This document shows, piece after piece, positions 47,501 through 59,375 of a stretch of DNA of 64,000 bases; position 1 is the stretch's first letter; every line of letters begins with the position of its first letter. This DNA comes from Corylus avellana. Taxonomy: Eukaryota > Streptophyta > Magnoliopsida > Fagales > Betulaceae. Location: NCBI RefSeq assembly GCF_901000735.1, contig NC_081541.1, forward strand, positions 33,374,060 through 33,438,059, in the 5' to 3' direction. The notes beneath the pieces were generated by a model. The model worked only from the letters and a program-made list of their open reading frames with translations. It ran no database searches and was not told the DNA's origin. A program made the translations under genes and the position numbers.

Positions 47501-47799
47501 AAGTGAGCGGAGAGATGTTCCATTATAAACTTCCGAACTCCAATAGATTTGGGATTTGTTCCACTCTAAGAAAAACTGATTACTTCCATTTGCGTTTACC
47601 CCCGACGAGAACACACTAGGTGCTGGATCTTCTGAATTTTTCCATGAAATGAGTTGCTGTGGTTTTCCAGTAACCTTATTGACCCGAACTTTCGCACCTG
47701 GCAGCAATGTATCGGTTGGATTGTCGAAACTCTCCCAAAATATACAAGACGGTATGGATCTACCTCTCAAAACAAAATTTCCATCATCACCAAGGACTG

Positions 47800-48218
47800 T
47801 GTTGAGTAAAACATAAACATAAAAAAAAAATATAGAGTTCTATGTGTGTACCTTTCTTCTAGAACTGACAAAGAAGGATCTTTGATGAGTGTTCTACAAT
47901 GTATAGTGATGCCTCTCACGTACAAATTTGAAAGAACTCAATGGTGGTGTTTTATTACAAGAACAAAACACATATGCCCACAACCTAAATGCTCTTTGAT
48001 GTTGGAGAATAGAAGAGAGAATTGAGAGAGATTCTGTATTTCTGATTCTGAAAATGCTTGAAATGAAAATCTGTGTTTTAACTTCCATCCATGGGTTATT
48101 TATAAACAACCAAAAGACATAACTCTTGGCTATGGAAGTTACTAATTCCAAGAGATACAACTCTTGGTTTTATATGGACCAACTCCACTGTGGGTATATT
48201 AAGGTCCAATTACTAACA
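47800..48218 (-). repeat. Copia 3' LTR
   Basis: 419 bp, minus-strand TGTTAGTAATTGG to CTCAACA. A TATAAATA lies at 48097-48104 (minus). GTGGGAGA next to it (48219-48226) is the polypurine tract. Confidence 0.9.
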
Positions 48219-49415
48219 TCTCCCACTTACACATAGTGAGCATGGGCTAACCATACATCTCTCATATTGATACGTCTCTCTTATCAATCTCTAACATCAT
48301 TCATACTTGCAAATAGGTCGTGCGACCGTCGAGCACACCTGTAGAAATATTGGGAGCATTACACTAAGTCTTGTTAGAGACTAGCATAGCAACATCCCTA
48401 AAAACAAAACAAGGTCTCGTTATGCCTCAGACTCATTCGGTCACATTGGATTAAACATCTCGGATCCCTCATGAATTTAATTTTTCATAAAGTATGTTAA
48501 ACCCCCACTAACTGTAATGTATTTACGATTATGTCGTAACATTCAGAAGCGACATAACCTGTCGACTGTAAATACAAAATGTGATGTGTTACCGAATAAT
48601 CTTCCCTCGCCCTCATGTCACTTAGCTTAGGTTCAACTGCTTTCCCAGTCATGTCTCTTTAAACCGAATCATTCATGGCCATAGCCAACATGCTAAAGTA
48701 GCAAACGCTAAATCCTTTGCCTCACAACATAGTCAAAGGTCACATAGGGCATAATTGGGCTCTTAATAATGACCCATAAGACTCACACGATGAGGAAGAA
48801 GGGATCGATTCACTCACCTCTATTGTTGGTCGAAAAAGCACATGTAGTATAAAATATATGCTACGATGGAGTTCTCTTTCCAAAAGAGCGTATGTCTAAG
48901 GCTAAAAAACACCGTACAGATCTTAGTCTAGTCGCTAGCCAAGCGCCTAACCTGAGTCCTTTATTTGCTCGCCATCTCAGGCACCAAATTAAGATCTCAC
49001 ATCTGGCTTATCACAGGCTAAATGGATTGTGGGATATCCATGCACGGTCCTAAAAAATAATACTCGTCGTAGACCTCATCTTAGAACCAACTAAGGCAAC
49101 ATATCTATAAATGTGTCTCACCTTAGCACCAACTAAGGCAACCTTATCTTAACTTGCTCGCTATCAAAGCGCCAAATGACACAACGTCTCATCTCTACCT
49201 TGCTACCACAGCATTAAAGGCGATCGCTCGTATGAGAAAGCCGATCTAAACTTGTTGACATACTTTCTTCGCCAATACTAAACATGGCTTATATGTGTGT
49301 ACTAGTAAAAACAATATAATTCATTTAATGTCACACAAAAAATGAAAAATCATTACATATATAAAAATAATATTCCAAGTAAAATACATCCAATGTACAT
49401 GGTCAACAAAAATAA
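48219..49415 (-). other. Copia 3' non-coding region
   Basis: 1.2 kb between the RNase H end and the 3' LTR. No coding text seen. Confidence 0.6.
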
Positions 49416-52400
49416 TCATAATCTACGCAGTCCTAAACTCCTAACATGAGCCATATGAGCATCTCGAACAATAGGCTTTGTTAGGGGATCAACTATCATT
49501 TGACTTGTAGAAATATGTTTAAGCACCACTTCTTTCTTAGCGACCATATCTCGTATGTAGTGATATCTGATGTCTATGTGTTTGGTTCTTCCATGATATT
49601 TGGGATCCTTAGCATAGGCAAGTGCTGACATACTATCACAATGAATTGTCATAAGATCATTAATTGTTGTGACCACATTCAAATGCTGTAAGAATCGCCT
49701 CAACCAAACTGCCTCTTGCACTGCTGTTGAGCATGTTATATACTCAGCCTCCATAGTAGTAAAGCTATACAAGGTTGCTTTTTGCTACTCCAAGTAATCG
49801 CTCCATTATTGAGCAAAAATGCATATCCTGTCATGGATTTGCGCTCGTCTATGTCACTACCCCAATCAGCATCACTGTAACCAACTAAACGCAAATCTTT
49901 ACCTTGATAGCAAAGTGCATAATCCATTGTTCCCTTGAGGTATCTGAGTATTCTCTTTACTGCTTTCCAGTGAGTAAGTCCTGAATTTGATTGGAATATG
50001 CTAATTAACCCAATAGCATAACATATATCTGGTCGAGTACACATCGTAGCGTACATTAGACTACCCACGGCACTAGAATATGGAACTCGAGATATCTTTT
50101 CCTTTTCTTCTTGAGTTTTAGGACTCATTTCAAGATTCAAGGGTTCGCCCTTAAAAACAGGAGTGTCAATGGGTTTGTAGTTATGCAGTTGGAAGCGATC
50201 AAGAATCCTTTTGATGTAAGTTTGTTGTGACAAACTCAAAAGTTTCTTTGAACGATCCGTACAAATTTAACTCCAAGAATATAATCTGCTTCACCCATGT
50301 CCTTCATCTTGAAAGTAGAGGACAACCATCCTTTAGTGGCGACAATCATGTTTTTATCATTTCCTGCCAATAAAATGTCATCAACATACAAAGAAAGGAT
50401 TACAAAAATTCCTTGGATCGTTTCACATACACGCAATGATCTTCTTCAATCATCTTAAATCCATTAGAAATAATGGTTTGATGAAATCTTAGATACCATT
50501 GCCTAGATGATTGTTTTAAACCATAAATGGATCGTTTGAGCTTACAAACTTTGCGCTCTTTTCCTTTAGCTACAAAACCAATAGGTTGATCCATATATAT
50601 TTCCTCATCTAGTTCTCCGTTGGGAAATGTAGTTTTAACATCCATTTGGAATAATTCTAAATCCAAATGTGCGACAATGGCAAGGATCGTGCGAATGGAG
50701 GCAAACCTTACTACTGGAGAGAAGGTTTCCTCATAGTCAACACCCTCATTTTGGGTGTAACCCTTCGCTACAAGGCGTGCCTTATACCTTTCAATTGAAC
50801 CATCTGCCTTACGCTTGATCTTTAAGACCCATTTGTTTCCGATGGCATTGCGTCCTGGCGGAAGATCTACCAGATCCTGGACCTGGTTAGTCCTCATTGA
50901 CTCTATTTCTTCATTCATTGCTTTTATCCACTCATTACTAGCTGGAGATGAGATAGCCTCATGGTATGACCTAGGCTCATCATCATCTTGCGAAGCAACC
51001 ATGAAAGCATCACCTTCAATCTCAAAGTGTCATCGAGGGATTTTTTCACGTTCGCTTCTACGCAATTGAGGTTCTTGTGAATCCTCTTCTAGTGGTATGC
51101 TCCCACTAGGCAGCAAGTCACTCCCACTGTCCCTAGGAGATTGGGAAATTTCTTCCTCATTCTCCACTAGGCTACTTGGAGCATCTCCCTCTTGATCCAC
51201 TAATTCATAGAGTTCCAAATCTTTATTAACCTCACCCCTGCTAGGGTATTCATTCTCAATGAAATCGACATCTCGTGACTCTATTTCAGTCACTCTTTTA
51301 TCGGGTTGTTCACCTATCAACACGTAACCCGTCGAACCCCAAGGTCGTAGATTATTCAAATTGGGCTTTTCACCGATCCATAACTCGTACGGTGTGGAAG
51401 GTACTGATTTTGAGGGCACTCAATTAAGAATGTAGGCTGCAGTCATAAGTGCATCTCCCCAATAGGATATTGGTAGGTTTGCTTGTGCCATCATTGACCT
51501 AATCATTTCTAGCAGAGTTCGATTTCTCCTTTCTGCCACACCATTTTGTTGTGGCGTACGAGGCATCGTTAGCTGCCATTTGATTCCTTTTTCTTCACAT
51601 AGCACTTTAAGTTGCTCAGATAGATACTCGCATCCACGGTCAGTTCTAAGAGATTTGATGCTCTTGTCTAATTGGTTCTCAACCAAATTCATATAATGCC
51701 TAAAGCAATTCAAAGCTTCAGACTTATGGGAGATTAAGTAGACATGACCATATCGCGTGTAATCATCAATAAATGTGATGAAGTAGGAACCACCATGCCT
51801 TGCCCTCATATTCATTGGGCCACAAATGTCTGGGTGAATTAATTGCAATGGGAAAGATGCCCTAGTGGCTTTTCCAAATGGTTTTCTTTTTGACTTTCCC
51901 ATAAGACAATGTTCACATGTGGGCAATGACATTTTAGCGAGTGGGTCTATAAGACCTTCTCTAGCCAATCTTTTCATTCTATCTTGCCCTATATGGCCTA
52001 ATCTAGCATGCCATAATATAGAATCATCATAAACATTATCTCTAGAAGTCAACAAAGCAATTGTATTATCGTAATATAAATTATTGATGTCCAAAACCAT
52101 AAAACCATTAGAAACAAAGCCACAACCATAGTAATGTGTACCTGAAAATATCTTTACACCCATATTCTTGAAATCAATCTCAAACCCTAATCTAAACAAC
52201 TGATTAACTGATAGCAGATTTCGCTAAACTTCAGGAGCATACAAAACATCATGGAGTAACAAAGTGCGCCCTCGTCGCAAATCCAGTTTGTAAGTACCAA
52301 TGCCTAGTACATCCACACTAGATCCGTTCCCCATGTATAATCTTCGGCTCCCAATTGGTAGGCAACGATACTCCACGTACCCCGTACGTTCTCTAGCTAC

Positions 52401-53246
52401 ATGTTCGGTTGCTGCTGAATCTACAGTCCATTCAGAAGAAGAATCAACAACCATAAAGTAACATAAATACCATGAGACATGAAACTAGGGAGTACCTTCT
52501 TCGGCTCAGTGCATTCACGAGCGAAGTGTCCTTTCTTGCCACAATTAAAGCAGTTCAACTTAGATTTGTCTTTCTTCCCACCACGCTTACCTCTCCTGTG
52601 TTTTAGATTCAGTCATATTAGCAGATGCTTCAGGTTTAGCAACCACTAGGCGCTCAGCCTCTAGCTCAAGATGACGCACTACATCCACGAATGTTTTAAT
52701 ATTTTCGTTGTGCATCATGTTTTGGCTCATATTTTCCCAAGATTTTGGAAGAGAACGAATGACAACTTGGACCTGCTGTTCATCAGTCAGATTGTTTCCA
52801 GCGACTTTAAGCTCGCGAATCATAGAAGACATCACTCTCAAATGCTGCTTCATTGTATGATTATAGTGCATTGAGTATGAGTCAAACTTCATTGTTAATC
52901 CGTGCAGCCTAGTAGTCGAAGTGCCTCCATATCTCAACTTGAGGGCTTCCCACATGTCATGGGCAGTTTGACACTCTTCAAATTCGCCTATAAGATTGTT
53001 GCTCATGCTGCTTAACAATGTGAAGCGCGCAGAACGATCTTTCTTGAGCCAACTCTCATAGGCATCAAGATCGCGTTGATGTTGAGGAGTGTCCCCTCGT
53101 TGAAGAGCAGTCATGGATTGGGTTAGGGTCTCCAAGACCTCTTGTTCATTCAAGACATATCGGATCTTTCGATGCCAAATGTCATAATTATCCCCATCCA
53201 ATTTCTCTCCTTTATTTAAATCAGCAATAATACTCTTAGAGGCCAT
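49416..53246 (-). pseudogene. Copia gag-pol, broken
   Basis: Gag starts MASKSIIADLNKGEKLDGDN (53246) and is a UBN2-type Copia Gag. A frame change near 52590 leads to the CCHC knuckle CFNCGKKGHFAREC (about 52505-52550). Protease WTVDSAATEHVA (about 52430) keeps its Asp. A TAG after LYAPEV (about 52223) precedes integrase (WHARLGHIGQDRMKRL, TPQQNGVAERRNRTL). TGA after AAYILN (about 51420) and TGA after EREKIPR (about 51028) interrupt the path to reverse transcriptase (50400-51002, LARLVAKGY-type text as KARLVAKGYTQNEGVDYEET; YVDDILLAG near 50390). RNase H continues in two frames (GYSDADWGSDIDERKSMTGY; TKHIDIRYHYIRDMVAKKEV) to 49416. At least three stops and three or four frame changes. Confidence 0.9.
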
Positions 53247-53297
53247 TTTCACTACATTTAAAACGAGAGGAATATTATTATTATTATGTACACACAT

Positions 53298-54563
53298 TTA
53301 CAAATTTTGCCGCGCTAATCCAAATAAAATAAAATAATTTATGCACAAGTCGCGAGATCGAAAATTCGCTAAGCTCTTAATCATCTCTCGCGCCACAAGT
53401 ACCCATTATCATATTTAATTTGATTTTCACGCAAAACCACATAAGGGAGGAGAAATATATTCAACTCAACCTAACTCCCACTATTTAAATTAATTCTAGG
53501 CAACATAAATATCATGCCAAGAATAAATTCAATGTCATCATTTTAGGGGCTATACATGCTTTAAAAAAAATTATCTCAACAAATTTTAAAAGAGTAAGCA
53601 TGCATTTCATTTCTCCAAAGAAATAACTATGGATTTTGATATACAATTCTTATATAAAAATAAATCCATAAAAAAAAATTACTACCACCCCAAACAATTT
53701 CACATGCATGCCAATATTAAACATAACATACAAAAAAAAAATATTTAACATGCAATCTTTTCAACAAATGAATTTTCATTCATTTTATGCATATGTGTTA
53801 TTGTATTATAAATAAGGAAGAGGATTTCACAGCAAAGAGGATTCTTTAGCCCTTTGTGCTTACCACTCTTTCTAAATGGCATGGGTTCAAACCCTCATGC
53901 CTTTATTTTCCTTCACTGAATGCGCACGCGTGGACAGCAAACTTTCAGTGAAAAAAAATGTTACCAAAATCTGCAGGCAAGGGGAATCGAAACAGGGCCA
54001 TAGTAATTATAGAAATGCCGCTTGACCATCAGGCCAGAGCCGCCTCTGGAGAAGATGCAACGATTCAATTTTATAAACGGTTATCTATAGAACATTGAAC
54101 CAGGCCTTCTTCAACCTCTTAAAACCCAACTATCACCCTATTTCCAGATTCACGTTCAATCTTAAATCCTCCAAATCTCTCTCATTACAGGTCTGCTTTT
54201 CGCATTTCATATGTCAAATTAACCCTTATGACAAGTATAATCTAACCATATGAAAAATTAACGCATTTGATGATAATCAATTATCAGAAAAATAAAAACA
54301 AAGTTTCATGTTCTTCAAATAAGAATGTGTATATCTCTCAACATACATGTCCAATCATCACCAAATTTTGTGGGTATGTTCATATGAATGTTCTTTACAA
54401 CATATATAAATTTGGTGGTCTAATTCCTTCATTTTCGAAATTTGCCATTAAAGGCCATATATTAACGAAAATGATATATGAATCAGAAACTTGGTTTCAT
54501 TGCAATTTCTCATGTATAAGAAAAATATTTATACAGCCATACATACAATGAGAAACACTCAGA
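53298..54563 (-). other. Long Copia leader with tRNA-like traces
   Basis: About 1.3 kb between PBS and gag without coding signal. It holds GGGTTCAAACCCTC (53888-53901) and, on the minus strand, GATGGTCAAGCGGC and TTTCGATTCCCC (53977-54035), which resemble polymerase III boxes A and B. No complete tRNA fold was found. Confidence 0.4.
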
Positions 54564-54581
54564 ACCTGACTCTGATACCAA

Positions 54582-55074
54582 TGTTGAGTAAACATAAACA
54601 TAAAAAAATATAGAGTTCTATGTGTGTACCTTTCTTCTAGAACTGACAAATAAGGATCTTTGGTGAGTGTTCTACAATGTATAGTGATGCCTCTCAAGTA
54701 CAAATTTGAAAAAACTCAACGGTGGTGTTTTATTACAAGAACAAAACACATATGCCCACAACCTAAATGCTCTTTGATGTTGGAGAATAGAAGAGAGAAT
54801 TGAGAGAGATTCTGTATTTCTGATTCTGAAAATGCTTGAAATGAAAATCTGTGTTTTAACTTCCATCCATGGGTTATTTATAAACAACCAAAAGACATAA
54901 CTCTTAGCTATGGAAGTTACTAATTCCAAGAGATACAACTCTTGGTTTTATATGGACCAACTCCGCCAAAAGACATAACTCTTGGCTATGGAAGTTACTA
55001 ATTCCAAGAGATACAACTCTTGGTTTTATATGGACCAACTCCACTGTGGGTATATTAAGGTCCAATTACTAACA
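54582..55074 (-). repeat. Copia 5' LTR with 74-bp internal duplication
   Basis: 493 bp. Compared with the 3' LTR it repeats a segment of about 74 bp (CCAAAAGACATAACTCTTGG to TATGGACCAACTCC, about 54889-54963 and 54966-55034). Confidence 0.88.
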
Positions 55075-55474
55075 GACTGCTTCAGTTATATTTGACTGGG
55101 GAAATGTCAAATTTGTTGACCAAACTGGGATCTCGGAGGAACCTTCAAAAAGGAGTAGATTGCCATTTTCTGAGAGGTAAAGTCTTGAGGAAGATGGGTG
55201 AGACAAAGGGTTTTCTCTATTTGCTACCCAAACAATTTCCTCATGAAACCTTTTATACCATATGCCCAGGTAGATTTTTGATGAAGTGTCTGGTTTGAAG
55301 AAACTGAGCTCAAAAGTGCCACCTTTAGATACTATGGTCTCTCTCTTTGAATGAGAGAGAGTGAACTGGTGAAAGGGTATCAGCAGCTATGGAGAAGCAT
55401 GCTCTGTAATAAGACAGGATTGAAAGCAGAGCAAATAAGAGCCATGGCTGGTGATTAGTCGTCATGCCACCCAT

Positions 55475-56353
55475 CTCTCTCTAACTTGCAGTACCGCAGT
55501 TAGTAATTACAGAAAAATGCAATACGGGAAGAAGGAAAAGGAGCAACAAACAAGAAGAAAGAAAATAATACAAAGAAGAGCTCCAGGGAGTGTATCTATA
55601 AGATTTGTGACCCGCAGCCCATTCAGATTAGCTTTCTGATTGGCTTGCCTCCAAGAAGTAGCGCAGGCATGAAAACAGACTTTCCTTATGAGAAAGTTCA
55701 CTTCCATGTACCGATTTTGAACATCACTTCAGCACAAATTTCTCCAACGGCTAAAACAGAAAGATCGATTATACAACATTTATTTTCTCTTTGAAATACT
55801 TGCACTATTTTTTGAACAATTTCCTCCTCTGTCAGTTGTTGAATTTGTGTCCATCATATTCCATCTTTGGTAAACTCTGGCAGTGAAGGGGCTACGATTT
55901 TGGGAAAAAGAGAGATAAATCTCACAAGGCGATAGATATGGTCTCAAACGAGAAGGAAAAACCTAATGTATATATATATATAGAGTCCTGCTATTTGGCT
56001 GTCAAGAGTCAGACAAATCTGCCAAAATCTAATGTGACTTTATTAAAAAAAAAAAAAAAAAAATTGTAGAAAAATCTCTCTCTTCCTAGTTCTGCTAGAT
56101 TTTTTTTTTTTTTTTTGGTTAAATTTTTATGAGTTAATATTTAGTTTCTAATGCCTCAAAATTTATTTTTGGATTTAAAACTAAAACCTAGAGGTGGAAG
56201 ATTAACCCTTTAGAGATAATATCACTTAAAATGAATTTTATCATCCTAAATTTAGTGCTAATACTTCAAATTTGAATTTCTCTTTAATATTTCTCTTTCT
56301 TCAATTTAAAAACCAAATTAAAAAAAAAAAAAAAAAAGTGTCTAACGCGGGAA
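55475..56353 (-). promoter_or_regulatory. 5' flank of copy D
   Basis: Similar to the flanks of A and B up to about 55965, including the TATAGATA (minus, about 55598-55605). From 55970 AT-rich repeats follow with poly-A runs at about 56047-56063 and 56321-56336. Confidence 0.4.
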
Positions 56354-56568
56354 ATCTCAACTCATATATATATATATTGTACAAGGGGCTATAACCACAT
56401 CTGTAGCGCCCAAGATTTAAAATTGTTATTTAAGAGATTACTTTGATGATGAATATTATTTTAATATTAATACTAGGTAAGAATATTTATTATTGAGGAA
56501 AATATGATATTTAATGATCTATATATATATATATATATCGTACAAGGGGCTACAACCACATCTGAAGC
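56354..56568. repeat. TA-rich repeat units, left part
   Basis: A unit of about 165 bp made of a TA run, CGTACAAGGGGCTACAACCA, TGTAGCGCCC and an AT-rich tail (GATTACTTTGATGATGAATA). One full unit, then a second interrupted after CCACATCTG by the hAT remnant. Confidence 0.7.
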
Positions 56569-58258
56569 CAGAGACGGAGGGAGGGGGGACTGGTTGGGGC
56601 CATGGTCTCCCCCCCCTTCCTCAAAAACAATATTACCGATTATTGAAATTGCTATAGCTAGCTTCCAAAAAGTCTCTATAATTAATACACGTTTGCAATG
56701 ACGTTGCTTACACATAAAGAGGGAGGGAGGGAGGGGGGGCCGACTGGGGCCATGGTCCCTTCCCCCTCTCACTTCTTCAAAAAAGATATTTTAAGGAGTA
56801 AAAAAAAAAAAAAAATTATGGTCCCCCCCAAAAATAAATTGATAGGTCTCGGTTCCCCCAACTCACCTCCACCGGTTGGTTCATACTTCTTAGGTTAATT
56901 ATGAGGTTTTCTTTTGGTTAATTTTTCGTTGGCTTGGAAATTTAGTTAAGAATCTGAAAAGTTTTTTATTTTTATTTTTTTTCCTTCTTAGATTGGCTAT
57001 CGGCTTGGAAACTTGGAAATTCCTGTTGCTACTTGGAAATTTCTATGTTTTTTGCTATTGTTATTATCTTTATGTATGTATGTAAATCTTAGATCTTTTC
57101 TTTGTGAGGATTCTGGTCCTTGATTTGGTATGGCCATATAAGAATTTTTGATGGGTTATTATAACTAATGCCATTGAGAAATCTCTAGTTTCTCTTTGAG
57201 TTTTTGTTCCATCCATTGAATTTCAAATTTGAAATCATAATGATTTAGAGAATTTTTTATTAGGTCCAAATTTGGGGGAATTTTAGTAAGAAGCTAAATT
57301 CCTAAAATTAACTAGGGGCTTTTGTGTGTAGTGGATTTGTTAGATTAATGGGTTTAAAGCTTTAATTTCACTATTGTTTATAGTATGGACATAAACCCGA
57401 ATTTGTATGGTATGAATTAAATTAGGGCTTTTGGTATGTGAACACTAGGATTGCTAATTGGATGTGTTAATTACATTTAAAGTGTTAATTAACCTTATAC
57501 TTTCATGAATTCAATGAAAATTGATGCCCATGGGGTTTAGGTTCTAATATGTCATATTACAATCATATTGATTATTGTATGTGAATATGAGTATTATAAA
57601 TTTGGGGTAAGTTGTTAGATCAATGGAATAAGAAGAAAATAATAATTATAGGGTTAAAGTGTAATGTTTAACTTAAAGTCTATGTGATGATTATGTTATT
57701 CATGTGAGTTTGTTCGTTGTTAACCTACACATATTTTTTCTTTATTTTCTAAAGACTCAAAATGATCATGTAAATTTATTTGTAGATGATGAGAAAGTCA
57801 AATACAATACTCGACTATTTCAAAAGAAAAAATGCACAAAATTTATTGGAGTTTGATCCTGGATTGTGTGTCACTTATGAGAATATCATGTTAATCAACG
57901 AGGTGCAAAATAACTCAACGCAGGTCGCACTTTTTGAGATTAGTACTCTAAGCTCAATTCCTAATCTAAGTGGTCTTGTAATTTAGATATTATGGTTATT
58001 AAATATTGAGAATATTGTTTGTTAGAATTTAGACATTTAAATATTGGAGAGTATGACACAATTCTAACCTCAATTCCCCATTGTATTTAAGTACCAATGA
58101 CACAATTCTAAGCTCAATTCCCCATTGTATTTAAGTACTAGTGATTAGAAAAAGAAGAAAAAAATAAAAAAAAAGTACTAGTTCGTTACATGCTGCCAAA
58201 AAAAAAAAAAAAAAATTGCTTTGGTCCCCACCCATAAAACTTCCTGGCTCCATCCTTG
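56569..58258 (+). mobile_element. hAT-type DNA transposon remnant
   Basis: The ends look inverted (CAGAGACGGAGGGAGG at 56569 against the reverse complement of CCTGGCTCCATCCTTG at 58243-58258; about 11 of 16). 57786-57986 reads MMRKSNTILDYFKRKNAQN, resembling the N terminus of plant hAT transposases of the ZMYM1/TTF-finger type; it starts after an AG acceptor-like site and ends at a stop with no transposase core. A second G-rich end-like segment (GACTGGGGCCATGGTCCC, about 56740) suggests a nested fragment. No convincing 8-bp target duplication. Confidence 0.55.
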
Positions 58259-58397
58259 TGACTGTAGCGCCCTAGATTTAAAATTCTTATTTAAAGAGAT
58301 TACTTTGATGATGAATATTATTTTAATATTAATACTAGGTAAGAATATTTATTATTGAGGAAAATATGATTTTTAATGATAAATATTCTTACCTACA

Positions 58398-58437
<40 letters not shown>

Positions 58438-58565
58438 TAAAGGGGCTACAACCACATCTGTAGTGCTCCGGATTTAAAATTTTTATTTAAAGAGGTTACT
58501 TTGATGATGAATATTATTTTAATATTAATACTAAGAATATTTATTATTGAGGAAAATATGATTTT
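58259..58565. repeat. TA-rich repeat units, right part
   Basis: Continuation of the unit at 56354, then a third copy from about 58435 (CGTAAAGGGGCTACAACCAC, TGTAGTGCTC). A (TA)n run of about 34 bp lies at 58402-58435. Confidence 0.75.
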
Positions 58566-59375
58566 ATATGAATATTATACGAAATAGTACGAGAGATTGG
58601 TAGATGGAATAGTGAATGAAACTGAGAGATGGAATAATGGATGGAATTGGATAAATTTATGAGATTTTATGAATATTGATTGATACTTTGACAGTATGAA
58701 CATTGAAGGGTAATGGGTCTTCTTTGGCGTCACGACATGGCTGGACCAGAATCGTGGAGCAAAGTGTATGAGAGTATCCAAAACCTTGACTCCACCTGCT
58801 CCATTATTTTTCTTCTCTCCCTCAAATTTCTTCACAGCACCCCCACCCTTCCAACCACTCCACCTTCTCCCATTTCTTTTTTATTTTCTTATTCCCCAAT
58901 TTTCCCAACGTCACGTTTCTTTTCTCCTTATCTTTTCTTTTTATTTTTTTATTTTTGTCACGTAAGTAAAAGTTGAGTATTAGATAAGACTGAATTGAGC
59001 CCCTATCATAAGTTAGGTTTAAAATATTAAGTTGATGTATGATTGAATTAGTTGTTTACATTCTATCTCTTACATGAATACACATGAAAAGAAATAAGCC
59101 AGATTTCAGATTTCAACGCTTTTAAATAGGTGGGGAAAGAAATCAATAACAGATAATCTTTTAAAGACACCAGAAGTTGTTGGCAACATTTATATATAGT
59201 ATCCTGTAAGAACTTACAAATTCTATCTTAAAAGTATTACTGGCAACAAAAGTAAAATGAGTGAACTAAGACAACATTTAGTGACAAGTATATGTAGCAT
59301 ACCAATTCACATGCATACAAATTAGGCTGAAAAGATTGCTTCTCCAACATTTCTTTTATTTGATATAGGAATTAA
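58566..59375. other. 3' flank of copy E and pyrimidine-rich spacer
   Basis: 58780-58960 is pyrimidine-rich. From about 59040 the sequence matches the 3' flanks at 42531-42905 and 44506-44640. No gene seen. Confidence 0.45.

Larger units (their letters stand above)
47800..55074 (-). mobile_element. Ty1/copia retrotransposon, 7275 bp, inserted in copy D exon 1
   Basis: 5' LTR 54582-55074, PBS about 54564-54580 (TGGTATCAGAGTCAGG on the minus strand), coding region 53246-49416, polypurine tract, 3' LTR 47800-48218. The target duplication GACTG stands at 47795-47799 and 55075-55079, and removing the element restores the exon text seen in gene A. Confidence 0.95.
44648..55474 (-). pseudogene. Receptor kinase copy D, split by a Copia insertion
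   Basis: Exon equivalents: 1 = 55080-55474 plus 46863-47799, 2 = 46662-46763, 3 = 45963-46177, 4 = 45651-45861, 5 = 45316-45553, 6 = 45069-45216, 7 = 44648-44956. Start ATG at 55472-55474. Lesions: a frameshift after SPVHSLSFKERD (about 55340-55360), the 7.3-kb Copia insertion after 47799, a one-base deletion near 47455, TAG in exon 4 after HGIE, DFG changed to YFG and AGA to TGA a few codons later in exon 5, and the exon 6 donor changed from GT to GG (45067-45068). The exon 7 product (MISNEHAPLP) groups with copy E rather than A/B. Clearly dead; the kinase would lack its metal-binding Asp even if translated. Confidence 0.93.
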
